Shown: piece by piece, positions 11,836 to 23,250 of the stretch
Layout: the number at the start of each line of letters is the position of its first letter
How positions within the stretch are numbered: the first letter of the stretch is position 1
Assembly (NCBI GenBank): GCA_014529385.2
Contig: CM043950.1
Location: 77,326,435-77,390,434 of the forward strand
DNA from: Adiantum capillus-veneris
Lineage: Eukaryota > Streptophyta > Polypodiopsida > Polypodiales > Pteridaceae
DNA: 64,000 nt
Direction: 5' to 3'
The notes under the pieces: generated by a model
Seen by the model: the letters and a program-made list of their open reading frames with translations, nothing else
Told to the model about the DNA's origin: nothing
Databases searched by the model: none
Made by a program: the position numbers and the translations under genes

Positions 11836-13425
11836 TGTAACATTTAATGGCCTAATAACTTATGTGTAGCGGAAATTAGCATGAACATAGTGGGCATTTC
11901 ATTAGAATAGATTCCTAATGAGAATTACAAGAGTGCTTGGGTGGAGAGAGCAACAAAAAGCATAACACCTAGTTAGATAACATCAACAATACTTTCAAAA
12001 GAGAGAGAAATTAAGCTATTGACAACAATTGAGGACCGGATTTGCATGGAGCCGGTCCCCCCTCCAAAAGGCTTTGTATTATGGTTTCTCCCATCAAGAG
12101 AGACATTGTACAATACAATTCTTTGTGTTCCTTCAAGACTAGCTAGTGCAATGAAGATGGAAGCTTCATACACCAAGCAAAACACTTAATCAAACACAAC
12201 TTGAATTATCCCCGTTCTCAGACCCAAGACCTCACACACCTTCGAAGATGGTGAGAGCTAGCAGGGTATGAGAGTAGATTGAGAGGAAGAAGGAGTATCT
12301 TACGAGAAAGATGTACATACCGTCACATAATCACTCATAGTAGCATAGCTTAGCTTAGTAATTAGCTTGGTAGAGGATATGAGCATGCATTGAATCTTGG
12401 CTCTTGGTTGGATTTGCATCCACATGCCAAGAGAGTGTTGATGTAGGCTTCTATCTCACAAGCTTGGAGTAGGTGATGAGCTCTCCATTAAAGCTTGGGA
12501 GGAGATAGAGTATTCTTCCTTCACACATGGTCAAGTGTGAGTGTGTGTGTGTCAATTCCAAGCAAAAATCAGCCCCCTCTCTCTCTTGGGAGAGCCCTTA
12601 TTGCTAATTTGGTCTGGCTTTTGTCTCATTGGACCTCCCCAAGTCAAGCCAATGGGTATTAAGCAGCATAAGTGATAGCCTTCTGACATGTGTCCCCCTT
12701 TTCCCTTTTGTGAGAGCTTTAGGTAATTAAATAATTAAACTAAACTCTCATTGGACCCCTTTGCCTCCTGGCCAATAGAAATCAGGCAAGCCATGGGGCT
12801 TCTGAATTCTCATTGGACCCTTTGGAAGACTGCCCAATAGTCTTCTAGGAGACTTAATTCTCATTGGTTTCTTTTATTAAATGTTTTTAAATTAATTAAA
12901 CTACATTTACTCTAGCTTAATTCTCATTGGTCCACTTCAAGGGTCTTCCAATAGGAATTGGGCACACCTTGTGGGCATCTGGTCTAGGGAGCTGACATGT
13001 GTCCCTCATTCCCTTTGTGTAAAGGGAGCCTGTGTGTGTGTGTGTGGATTTCTCTCTCATCCCCTACCTTTGGGGCTCGTCCCCTCCCATGTAGGGATGT
13101 GCAAAGACTTTTAGGGCACACACACAGCATCCAATTTTCCCTAGGGTTGACCTTTGGACACAACGTTTGAATTTTGGAACCTTAGCATTTTGGAAGTCTT
13201 AATGGGCTGAACCTTAGGGTCTTTTTAGCCCATTGTTGCACATGGCTCTTTTGCAGATGGCCCCCCCTTTGGATCCCTATTTTCCGTCCTTTGGATCCCT
13301 ACTGTGGCCGATCTGCTAGCTTAACCAATATTCTAGCTTTTTCTCCCTTGGCACTTTCCCACATTAAATGATCAGTTTAATATGAGAAAATCATTTAGGA
13401 GAATTAGATATTGATTATTATGACA
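11836..13425 (-). repeat. Element A 5' LTR
   Basis: 1590 bp, plus-strand ends TGTAACATTT and ATTATGACA (TG...CA). Same length as the 3' LTR and about 97-98% identical by eye. It should contain the element promoter; no TATA box was assigned with confidence. Confidence 0.95.
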
Positions 13426-13430
13426 CATCA

Positions 13431-14066
13431 TGTGTAATTATTAGGATGCTACAGTTTATGTTGTTATATAATATTATGAGGATCTTATTTTTTACCGTTG
13501 GTGATTCTTAGGGGACGAGAAGGACTTAAGAGGGAACTTGGAAGCTGAAGTTTGAAGAGATGTCTACCCTAGCTTCACAGAGAGAATAGTGATAGCGATT
13601 ACTTCATGATCTCAAATTGGGAGGTTTGTAACTCGGGAGGAGACTCTTCATGGTTACAATTCTAGCAAAGGGCACATCCCAACAAAAATCAAGATATATG
13701 ATGTCGTCATTGTAGCTGCATTGCAGGACATTTCAAGTTCTAAGTGTTTGCATGTTCCATTTACAACTTACTACTTCTCTTGCTCATTGTTCCATTTACA
13801 ACTTACTACTTCTCTTGCTCATTGTGTATCTTGTAGAAAATGATTTTTAGTACTGCTACGCAATGTTTCAAAAGTGCACCCTTTCTCATTGTACTTTAGA
13901 ATTTTCTTTACAAGTTACAATCGTTCAAAAACACATGCAAAAAAATTAGATTTTGGTAAAGATTTGATCAAAGAGCAAGGAAAAGTTTGCCCTTCATTTT
14001 GAAGATCGAAATGTCAAACAACCCTTCCCATGGGACGGGCACTCTTGAAAATTTCCCTTCCCTAGG
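13431..14066. other. Spacer upstream of the ParB-like gene
   Basis: AT-rich, with an imperfect direct repeat of TTCCATTTACAACTTACTACTTCTC-type sequence (about 13755-13825) and CCTTCCC/GGGAAGG-like short inverted motifs at 14017-14080. No coding frame recognised. A promoter for the downstream gene could lie here, but no site can be named. Confidence 0.4.
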
Positions 14067-16797
14067 ATGGGTAAGGGTGCCTTGCAATTTTTAGGCCTGG
14101 GCTCAACACCATGTTCTTGGTATCTAGATTTTCACTTACCAAATGGTGGAAGTGATGAGAAAGTCCACTTGTTCTTTCAAGATAAAGAGCAATTGCCCTT
14201 CAAGGACTGTGGTATTGTCAAGGAGATAAAGAAAGACTGTTCAGATCTTGAAATGTCTCCATGCCTTGGAGTAAAACTACTCAATGGTGACTCCTACTTG
14301 TTGGAGCCTGTGGCCTTTGCTCAAAAATTGGTGAAGGTTGATTATGAAGGAGTGAAAATAACAAAAGCAGGGTGGGTGGAGCTTCAAGACGACACTCCAA
14401 GTGAGAACTTTATAGACTTATATATTGAGGGCTTTAAGAAAGTCAATCAATATTTAGGTAAATTGAGCAGCACAAAGAAGAATAAGAAGCGAAAGAATGA
14501 AGACACATGTACAGAAAATCAATCTAAGATGCTCAAGGAGAGTCAGACTCCCTCACTTGGAGAAAATAGTGGAAATGTGGCCAAAGAAAATCTTTCAGTT
14601 ATACCCTTACAGACTCAAGAAGCAGGAGATTCTAGTGGACCTGCAACCCTAACAATTGGAACCCCCTCAGTGGCAGTGGTCGTGGACTCATCATCCTTAG
14701 CTGTGTTGGACTCTATTATATAGCCCAAAGAAAAAGATCTTGATAAAGAAGTTGCCAAAACTTCTAAGAGTGGGCTAGATGGATACGTCGAAATTGACCA
14801 CTATTTTAAATTTGGTGTACAATTTACCCAATTGATCCCAGTTGAGCAATGCAACCTTGCACTAGAAGGCTATAGATGCAAACCATTGTCAGATGTATAT
14901 GTGAAATATCTCTTGAAGCAATTTGCAGGGCACTCTAGGCCAGTCTCCAGTGCAGCAGACTTGATGCCGTATACCCAATTACAAAAATGCCTTTACAAAC
15001 AACTGAAGTGCATGGAGACAAGCTATCGACATACCACTACCGGATTCTAGCTGGTCAGCATTCCATCATAGCGGCTAGAGCTTTTTTGCGTAACAACAAC
15101 ACTGAGTATGCTTTGAGAAAAGAGTTCTACAAGTTTAGAACTGCAAGGATAGTGGTAGACGCTCCGAAAGAGGTTACTGTTCGAATTTCAAGAATGGAGA
15201 ACATGGAGAGAATAACAGCAATGAAACACCAGCCTTATGTGGAGGTCTTGAAGCATGGCCGTAGTCAATGGCTTGAATATTCTAAACCAACAAAACCCAA
15301 GGTAGTTGTTTCTGTCGGTCATCCAAGTCGAGCAGGTTGGGATGTAAGTTCCACTTCCCTATGCTTGTTTTTGTTACAAATATGTCTTGAAATAAATTTA
15401 ATTTTCTTTTATTTATTTTGAAGGCCTTTGTAAATGTGGTGAACATAGTGTTCAACCATAAATCATTTGCCAAAAAAGAAGCACACATGGTCATGTAGGA
15501 TGATGAAATCTATGATCAGTGGATACACATCTTGGAGAAGCATCAGACATCAACTTCTCGTGGGCGACAACCAATCATAACAACCTTTAGATGCCTAGCT
15601 GGTTTAGAAGATAATGATGTCAAGCTACTACAACAAGAGCTGGCAGATGAGAAGATTTGCTTAGTGAAGCAACCACGTCAACAAGCGGGCATGCTCGACC
15701 TCACTTCACGTGCAACGGTCTTAAAGAAGACCAGGTTTTTTGAGCCTCAAATGTTGATGGCATTTAAAGAGATAGATCCATCATCAATAGCAGTTACTTC
15801 ATGGGATAAATGTAAGTATCATTATAACATTACAGATGAGATTTACAAATCTCTCTTCATGAGTTGTACGCAATGGCTAAATCTCCTACTACAAAAAGTA
15901 AAGGAGAAAGAGCCAATTCCTGAGATCACTAGGGGATATGTGCAGTGGATCATTGCAAAAAATAATGGCACTTCTAGTTTTCAATTCATTTTACCATGGA
16001 CAATCAAGTGTGTTGGAAATAATTTGGAAGGCATTGAGTTTCTCTGTAGTGAGAATAGCTCTAAAATTCGTGTTGGTGTTTGCATCATAGACACAACACA
16101 CAAAAGTATTACATCTTGTGGTTGGAGTGCTGCCCAATTTGGTAAAGTAATTGATGGATTATGTGGGGTAGCACATCAAACATCAGAGTTTTTAATTGCC
16201 GGCTTAGTCAAGTATCAGCATGCTGCTTCCCTAGAGAAGGCAATTTCTGAAAAAGCTAAATGGTATGAAATGCACGTTCTACCTTTGAGCTCCTGAATGG
16301 GATCAGAGACCATCAAAACATGTGCTCTTCGCGAAGTAGTTTTTGGGGCTTGGGCATTTTTCAGTCAATGAGAGCAGTACACCAACTACTTTAGTGTTAA
16401 AGAGTCATTGTTGGGGCCAATGCATACTCTCTGCATCAATGACTATGAGTATGATGCTGTGGCCACGGCCAAATCCTTTTTTGTGCGTCATGCAATCAAA
16501 TGCATCTGTCTCAAAGAAGATGATCAAGTGATAGACATCTTCTCATTAGGCTATGGGACTAAAGAGGCACTACAACAACAGAGAAAGGTGATATCAGTTG
16601 CATGTAGTAGTGATCAAATGACGCAATTGGAATCTCTTTGCCATTCCATAGTGGAAGAAGAACTTGATCTTAGAAGGTGGGCAGGTGTGGATAACACAGA
16701 GAAAGTCAATGCCAAGGATTCAGAGGAAGAAGAAATTGAAGAACCATTGGATGCAAGTGCTGAGGCCATTCTAGAAAGTCTACAGGAAACAGGTTAA
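14067..16797 (+). pseudogene. Broken gene with ParB-like core domain
   Basis: From the ATG at 14067 the frame runs to a TAG at 14721, then continues in frame to about 15000. A frame change follows (about 15000-15050), then 80 bp with GT-AG ends (15344-15423) that looks like a phase-0 intron, a TAG at 15496, a long open stretch to 16296, and two further frame changes near 16290 and 16400 before the end at 16797. The N-terminal 200 residues (LDFHLPNGGSDEKVHLFF; KAGWVELQDDTPSENFIDLY) are unrecognised and end in a KKNKKRK basic stretch. Next comes a region like ParB/sulfiredoxin N-terminal domains: IPVEQCNLALEGYRCKPLSD, then YHYRILAGQHSIIAARAF, matching the G[QE][HR]R-type motif. The C-terminus (DYEYDAVATAKSFFVRHA, IFSLGYGTKEALQQQ) and acidic tail are unrecognised. 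Likely a transposon-borne or amplified family member; function not assigned. Confidence 0.55.
15344..15423 (+). other. Probable intron in the ParB-like gene
   Basis: GTAAGT donor directly after a GAT codon and a TTTTGAAG acceptor after an AT-rich tract. Removing it joins two frames in phase (…AGWD / AFVNVVNIVF…). Length 80 bp, typical of short plant introns. Its presence argues the copy was not made by retroposition of a spliced mRNA. Confidence 0.6.
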
Positions 16798-17104
16798 GCT
16801 AGCCACCCATGATATTACATTACTGATATTTATATTATTATTGTAGTCATTTTATTTTATTTGTCCCATCTCAAATCTGCCCATGATGTTAAAAACATTG
16901 ATGTTTGGCTTGTTATTGTTCTCAATTTATTTTCTTTGAAAAAATGTGAACTTGTGAGTTTGAGTTTTTTCACAATAATTGAATTAGACTTAAGTGTATG
17001 ATACTATATGGACATGTTTTGGTAAATAGAATTATACATTTTATATGGTCATAAGATACATATTATGTAATACTTTAAAGTTAATTGATCATATGAGGTT
17101 TGGG
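16798..17104. other. AT-rich 3' spacer
   Basis: Follows the ParB-like gene. T-rich and unstructured. Nothing else seen before the next hairpin array. Confidence 0.5.
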
Positions 17105-17710
17105 AAGAATACACTATGACTTGAGGATCATAGAGTTCTTTGTAGACATGACACCCTATGGCCCTAGGGCCATAGAATCCCCCAAAAGAAAATGGGATAC
17201 CCAACAACCTTACAGATGTAGAGTGATTACACCGAGTCTCTAAAAGGGCACATAAGCATATGGGTTACTCTATAGCCTTAGGCCCATAGGGTGTCAACAT
17301 AGAATCCCCCAAAATATTTGGCTACCCTACAATCTTACGGATAAAGGGTGATTACATAGAGTCTTTAAAAGGGCACATAAGCATTTGGGCTAGTCTATAG
17401 CCTTAAGGCCATAGGGTGTCAACACAACTATCCTACAATCTTATGTATATAGAGAGATTACATAAAGTCTTTAAACAGGCACATGAGTATTTGGGCTATT
17501 CTAGAAGAAAACATAAGTTATCCAAGAGCATTTGGGATACCCTAAGGCCTTAGGGCCATAGGGTGGTGACATAGCATCTCCACAGAGGCACTTAAATCAC
17601 CCCATGGATGCAAATCACCTAGCTCTTCTGGACACATCTTATAAAACATCACATGACACCCTATGGCCTTTAGACCATAGGTTGGTTATTCTAGGTCACC
17701 TAAAGACTCT
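17105..17710. repeat. Hairpin satellite array, block 2 (degenerate)
   Basis: Same GGCCATAGGG/CCCTATGGCC inverted motif as block 1 but with different spacers (GGGCACATAAGCATTTGGG, CCTACAATCTTACGGAT) and a longer period of about 110 bp. Five or so units can be recognised. Confidence 0.75.
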
Positions 17711-18240
17711 TTAAGTGTTTCAAGAACATTTTTCGTTGGCCTTATATCTTGTGTCCATATACATTAGGGACATACATTTCTTATCCTGTGATTAAGGTTT
17801 AATATTCTATTGAGAATGAAATAATCTAGAAAAAACTAAAAAGTATTTAGTCCTCAAAATTTCAAAATGAGAGTTTGAACAATTGATGTATGATCATTTT
17901 TTGTTGGGTGTAAGTTCTTCTATTGTGAATTGAAGGTGTAAGCGTTTGAAATAATTATCTTTGCATTGAAACTAAGTAGATTAAACATATATTCAAACTT
18001 TGTTGTAAATGCCAATTATTTGCTTAGATAGTAAACATAGAGTATAAATGGTTATTGAGGCATTTGTCCTTTGGATTATGTGAAGATCTAGTTCTTTGAT
18101 TGTAACAAGATTTTATTCAAAGATATAAAGTGCGAGTATTTTGTTCCAAACTATGATTTTATTTCTCTTCTAGATAATGCAGAGAATTGGAATTTATATC
18201 TTGAATTTTGTTCAATAGAGAGAAACTAGGACTAGTAGAA
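17711..18240. other. Spacer without recognisable gene
   Basis: AT-rich, no coding frame or repeat recognised. Confidence 0.4.
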
Positions 18241-18255
18241 TTTATTAGCTTGTCA

Positions 18256-18640
18256 TGTAGCAATCGGAACATTGTATCAGGTTTATTGCAAAGAAATGAT
18301 TGTATAATGTATAACCATTGTTTAAGTTTGTAAATTGGAAGTAGAAGGCAATGCAAGTTCCAAAACATGTGCAATGCCATAAGGAGAATCCAGCAAAAAT
18401 ACTTTTGCCCCTCAGGAATGTAGCAATCGGAACATTGTATCAAGGTTTATTGCAAAGAAATGATTGTATAATGTATAACCATTCTTTATGTTTGTAAATT
18501 GGAAGTAGAAGGCAATCCAAGTTCCAAAACATGTGCAATGCCATAAGGAGAATCCAATACAAATACTTTTGCCCCTCACGATTTATAAATCAAAGTGCAT
18601 GGTGACCCGGACCTTCCATCCACCAACAGATCAATGCATT
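18256..18640 (+). repeat. 163-bp tandem duplication carrying a fragment of the HAD-like gene
   Basis: Two copies starting at 18256 and 18419 (period 163 bp), both beginning TGTAGCAATCGGAACATTG. The 3' part of each (AGTAGAAGGCAAT…CAAGTTCC…ACATGTGCAA) matches the acidic linker of the HAD-like gene at about 23945-24065, and the second copy continues through the ACCTTCCATCCACCAACA segment. This is therefore an extra, non-coding, 5'-truncated fragment of that gene. Confidence 0.75.
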
Positions 18641-18799
18641 TGTGAATTGAAGTACTTGAAATTTTGATTTAAATGTTTTAATGTTATAATGATATTTGAA
18701 GGCAAAGACCCCTTCAAGTGTGTGGTAAAGCAACAAATGTATGATGTATAATGATTCAATTTTGTATATCGTGTTTCATATTTATCGCATTTTTTAGCT

Positions 18800-20575
18800 T
18801 ACACATTTTGCTAGCATAGAGGACACCCTATGGCCCTAGGACCATAGGATGCCATCATATCCCATGTACAATTTCTCTTTTACCATAGAGGACATCTTAT
18901 GGATCTAGGGTCATAAGACGCCAACATAGTGCATAAATGGCTTCTTATAAGTATACATGTAAACACACTGCACAGGGGGAATTTTACTAGCATAAAGACC
19001 TCCCTATGGCCTTGGGACCTAGGGTGCCAACATAGAGCATAGAGGGCTTTTTATAGCACCTTGTTGCCCTTGGGACGCCATAGTGCCATAAAGTGGTTTT
19101 TGTATATATAGTAAAGAATTAGCACACACATGATACCTTGCTCACTATCTAGCCCTTAGACCATATGATAGCATAGAGGACACCCTATAGCCCTAGGGTT
19201 TCCTTCTATCCCTAGGGCCATACACTGCCAACATATAGTATACATGGTTTCTTCATAGAGCAAACCTTTTAGTCCTACACTATAGAGTGGAAACCTAGAC
19301 CATATAATGTATTCTACTAGCATAGAAGGCACCCTATGACCCTGAGGCCAAAGAGCACCAATTTAGGGCATACAGGGTCTCTTCTTAAGTTGAAGGGCAC
19401 CTAGTGGCCCTAGGGAGCACCCTATGGCCCCAGGGCCATAGGGTGTCAACATAGTCAAATGGGATGTAAACTTAGAGCATAGAGGGTTTCTTACTATCAT
19501 GGAGGACACCCTGTGTCGTTGGTTCCATAGGGTGCAAACATATAGCATGGAGGGTTTCTTGTTAGCATAGAGAGAACCCTATGGCCTTGGGGCCATATGA
19601 TTCCAACAAAGAGCATAAACGGTTTTTTGATAGCATAGAGGAAGCTTATTTCCCTGGGGCCAAATGATACAAAATAAAAGAGTCTTAAGAAGGGAACCTA
19701 GGCCACCAAAACACCATGGGGCCATAAGGTGGTCTTTGTCGGGAATGCTCCTAAAGGGTTACTTGGCTATCCTATGGCCTTTGGGCCATAGCCTACCAAC
19801 ATAGAGTTTAGATGGTTTCTTACTAACATAGAGCTCACCTCGTGGCCTACGGTCTTTAGATTCTAATATAGAGTTTCAATGGTTTTATACTAGGCGTAAG
19901 GGGCACCCTATGTCCTTGGGGCCATAGAGTGTCAATGTAGAGCGCAGAGGTTTCCTTTATAGCATAGGGGCACCATGTGGCCTAGGAGCCATTTGATGCA
20001 CCCTATGGCCCGAGGGCTATAGGTTGCCAATGTAGACAAGGTTTCGTAGTAGCATTATAAAGGGTCCCTTGTGGCCCTCAAATCTCCATAGGGTGCCGAC
20101 ATAGAGTGTACATAGAGGGTTTTTCTTACTAGCATAGAGGACATCCTATGGCCTTGGGGCCATAGGGTTTCAATATTGAGCATAGAGTATTTCTTACTAG
20201 CATAGAGGCTACCTTGTGGCCCTAGGTCGATAGGGTGCAAACATAGATAATAGAGGATTTCTTACTATCATAGAGGGTACCTTGTGGCCCTAGGTCCATA
20301 GGGTGCAAACATAGAGCATAGAGGATTTGTTACTAGCACAGAGGGCACCCTTTGGCCCAAAGGCCATAGAGTGACAACATGTAGCGTAAAGGGTTTCTTA
20401 CTAGCATAAGAGGAAGACCTTGTGGACCTCGGGTCATAGGGTGCCAACATAAAGCATATATGGTTTCTAACTAGTGCTCATAGAGGGCATCTTGTGGCCC
20501 TATGACAACCCATGGCCTTAGGGCCATAGGGTGACACATAAATAAAGTACCATATGGCTTTCAAGCCATATATCT
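18800..20575. repeat. Hairpin satellite array, block 3
   Basis: Well-preserved units of about 65-75 bp: TTTCTTACTAGCATAGAGG, GCACCCTATGGCC, a 3-5-base loop, GGCCATAGGGTGC, then CAACATAGAGCATAGAGG. More regular than block 1. Part of the 2.6-kb tandem duplication. Confidence 0.9.
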
Positions 20576-20641
20576 ATTTATATGTTGAGACCTCCCAACA
20601 ATCCTAACCCTATGGCCTTGAGGCCATAAACAGACATATTT

Positions 20642-21350
20642 TGGATTATCTTAAAGTCATGGAGATATCTACAAAGAGAATTGTATGGCCTGAAGGCCAT
20701 AAGAAATTTAGTCAAGGAAATCATCGAATGCAAGAAGATCATCGCAATAGAAAACGAGACTTCTGCTCTAGAGCTTAAAGGCATAAATGTTTCTCCAAGT
20801 ATACTTGTAGGCGCCACCATCATGGACAAAGAACTAATGTAGCTAGATAAAGATTAGTAATCTCTAGACAATAAGGAGCATAAAAATAAATTCATTGTAG
20901 ATGTGTTGTCAGTTAGTAAATTTGCTATTTGCAATTAGTTTTTTCTAAGAGTGTGAAAAAAAAGAGTTATCAAAATGTAGATACTTTGGAATCTAAAATT
21001 AGGTGTTATTTAAACTTGCAGTCCTTCAACTAGATATTGCGGCTGACAAAATTTTACTCGAGATTGTTGGTATAGAGGATGCTAATGCCATTGACCCTAC
21101 TGAGAAGGATTCTATCAATCTCAATGTCAACCAAAGAGTTTCTAACGAAGATGACAAGAATCTACCAGTCTTTGAAGGTCAACTGCTACAACGACTGGAG
21201 ATAAATTTAAAGAGTAATCCAATGGAAGAAGACAGTGAAAGTTCCAGAACATGTGCAAGGGAAGAAGAAGAATCTAATGAAAATATTCTAGTAGCCCAAG
21301 AGTTGGGAATTGGATTTTATGACACCACAATGGAAGTAGAAGTTTTTTTT
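20642..21350 (+). pseudogene. Truncated copy of the FCP1-like HAD gene, 5' part
   Basis: An open stretch at 20642-20842 (LKSWRYLQRELYGLKAIRN, then ENETSALELKGINVSPS) could be a 5' exon. An intron-like AT-rich stretch ends in a TTAAACTTGCAG acceptor at about 21020, and then comes an acidic exon (LEIVGIEDANAIDPTEKDSI; NPMEEDSESSRTCAREEEES) that stops at a T-run at 21344. The catalytic domain is missing. The donor site could not be placed in phase, so the gene model is tentative. It duplicates 23251-23960. Confidence 0.5.
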
Positions 21351-21399
21351 TTTTTTTCTGAAAAGCTCCTTCAATTTCGGAGTATTAACTTACACATTT

Positions 21400-23185
21400 T
21401 CCTAGGATAGAGGACACACTATGGCCCTAGGACCATAGGATGCCATCATATCCATGTACAATTTCTCTTTTACCATAGAGGACATCATATGGATCTCGGG
21501 TCATAAGATGCCAACATAGTGCATAAATGGCTTCTTATAAGTACATATTGCATAGAGGGAATTTTACTAGCATAAAGATCTCCCTATGGCCTTGGGGCCA
21601 TAGGGTGCCAACATAAAGCATAGAGGGATTTTTATTAGCACCTTGTTACCTTGGGACACACATGATACCTTGGTCACTATATGGCCCTTGGACCATATGA
21701 TAGTAGCATAGAGGACACCCTATAGGCCTAGGGTTTCCTTCTATCCCTAGGGCCATACACTACCAACATATAGTATACATGGTTTCTTCATAGAATAAAC
21801 CTTTTAGCCCTACGCAATTGAGTGGAAACCTAGACCATATAATGTATCCTACTAGCATAGAAGGCACCCTATGACCCTGAGGCCAAAGAGTACCAATTTA
21901 GGGCATAAAGGGTCTCTTCCTAGGTTGAAGGGCAACTTGTCGCCCTAGGGAGCACCCTATGGCCCTAGGGCCATAGGGTGTCAACATAGTCAAATGGGGT
22001 GTAAACTTAGAGCATAGAGGGTTTCTTACTATCATGGAGGACACCCTGTGTCCTTAGTGCCATATGGTGCAAACATATAGCATGGAGGGTTTCTTGCTAG
22101 CATAGAGAGCACCCTATGGGCTCCCTATGGACTTGGGTCCATATGATTCCAACAAAGAGCATAAACGGTTTTTTGATAGCATAGAGGAAGCTTATTTCCC
22201 TGGGGCCAAATGATACAAAAATAAAAGAGTCTTAAGAAGGGCACCTAGGCCACTAAATCACCATGGGGCCATAAGGTGGTCTTTGTCAGGAATGCTCCTA
22301 AAGGGTTCCTTGGCTATCCTATGGCCTTTGGCTACCAACATAGAGTTTAGATGGTTTCTTACTAACATAGAGCTCACCTTGTGGCCTACGGTCTTTAGAT
22401 GCTAATATAGAGTTTCAATGGTTTCATATTAGGCGTAAGGGGCAACCTATGGCCTTGGTGCCATAGAGTGTCAATGTAGAGCGCAAAGGTTTCCTTTCTA
22501 GCATAGAGGGCACCATGTGTCCTAGGAGCCATTTGATGCACTCTATGGCCCGAGGGCTATAGGTTGCCAATGTACACCGTAGAGGTTTTCTTTCTAGCAT
22601 AGAGGGAACCTTGTGGCCTAGGGGCTATTTGGTGCTCCCCTAGAGCATACAAGGTTTTTTACTAGAATTATAAAGGGTACCTCGTGGCCCTCAAGTCTCC
22701 ATAGGGTGCCAACATAGAGCGTAGAGGGTTGTTCTTACTAGCATAGAGGACATCCTATGGCCTTGGGGCCATAGGGTTTCAATATTGACCATAGAGGATT
22801 TCTTACTAGCATAGAGGCTACCTTGTGGCCCTAGGTCCATAGGGTGCAAACATAGATAATAGAGGATTTCTTGCTATCATAGAGGGTACCTTGTGGCCCT
22901 AGGTCCATAGGGTGCAAACATAGAGCATAGAGGATTTGTTACTAGCACATAGGGCACCCATTGGCCCAAAGGCCATAGAGTGATTACATGTATTATAAAG
23001 GGTTTCTTACTAGCATAAAAGGCATACCTTGTGGCCCTCGGGTCATAGGGTTCCAACATAAAGCATATATGGTTTCTTACTAGAGCTCATGGAGGGAATC
23101 TTATGGCCCTATGACAACCCATGGCCTTAGGCCCATAGGGTGACACATAAATAAAGTACCATATGAATTTCAAGCCATATATCTA
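21400..23185. repeat. Hairpin satellite array, block 4
   Basis: Second copy of block 3. At 21953-21980 the centre is a perfect 28-bp palindrome (CACCCTATGGCCC followed by TAG and its reverse complement, sharing the centre). Other units have 3-6-base loops. Arms are conserved better than spacers. Confidence 0.9.
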
Positions 23186-23250
23186 TTTATATGTTGAGAC
23201 CTCCCAAAAATACTAACCCTATGGCCTTGAGGCCATAAAAAAACATATTT

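Larger units (their letters stand above)
4603..13430 (-). mobile_element. Element A: Ty3/gypsy chromovirus-like LTR retrotransposon
   Basis: Complete structure on the minus strand: 5' LTR at 11836-13425, PBS for initiator tRNA-Met, gag, protease remnant, RT, RNase H, integrase with chromodomain-like tail, PPT, and 3' LTR at 4608-6197. Both LTRs are 1590 bp. The 5-bp flanks are CACCA on the left and CATCA on the right, a one-mismatch target duplication. Domain order RT-RNaseH-IN is that of Ty3/gypsy. Coding capacity is destroyed by at least two stops in gag, stops at 8682 and 7920, a frame change between gag and pol and another within integrase. By eye the LTRs differ at about 35-40 positions (about 2.3%), indicating a fairly recent insertion. 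Confidence 0.95.

Noticed and set aside
20578-20829. Minus-strand 83-codon frames at 20578-20829 and 23187-23438, nearly identical
   Set aside because: Similarity is explained by the 2.6-kb DNA duplication; the plus strand carries a more plausible exon.
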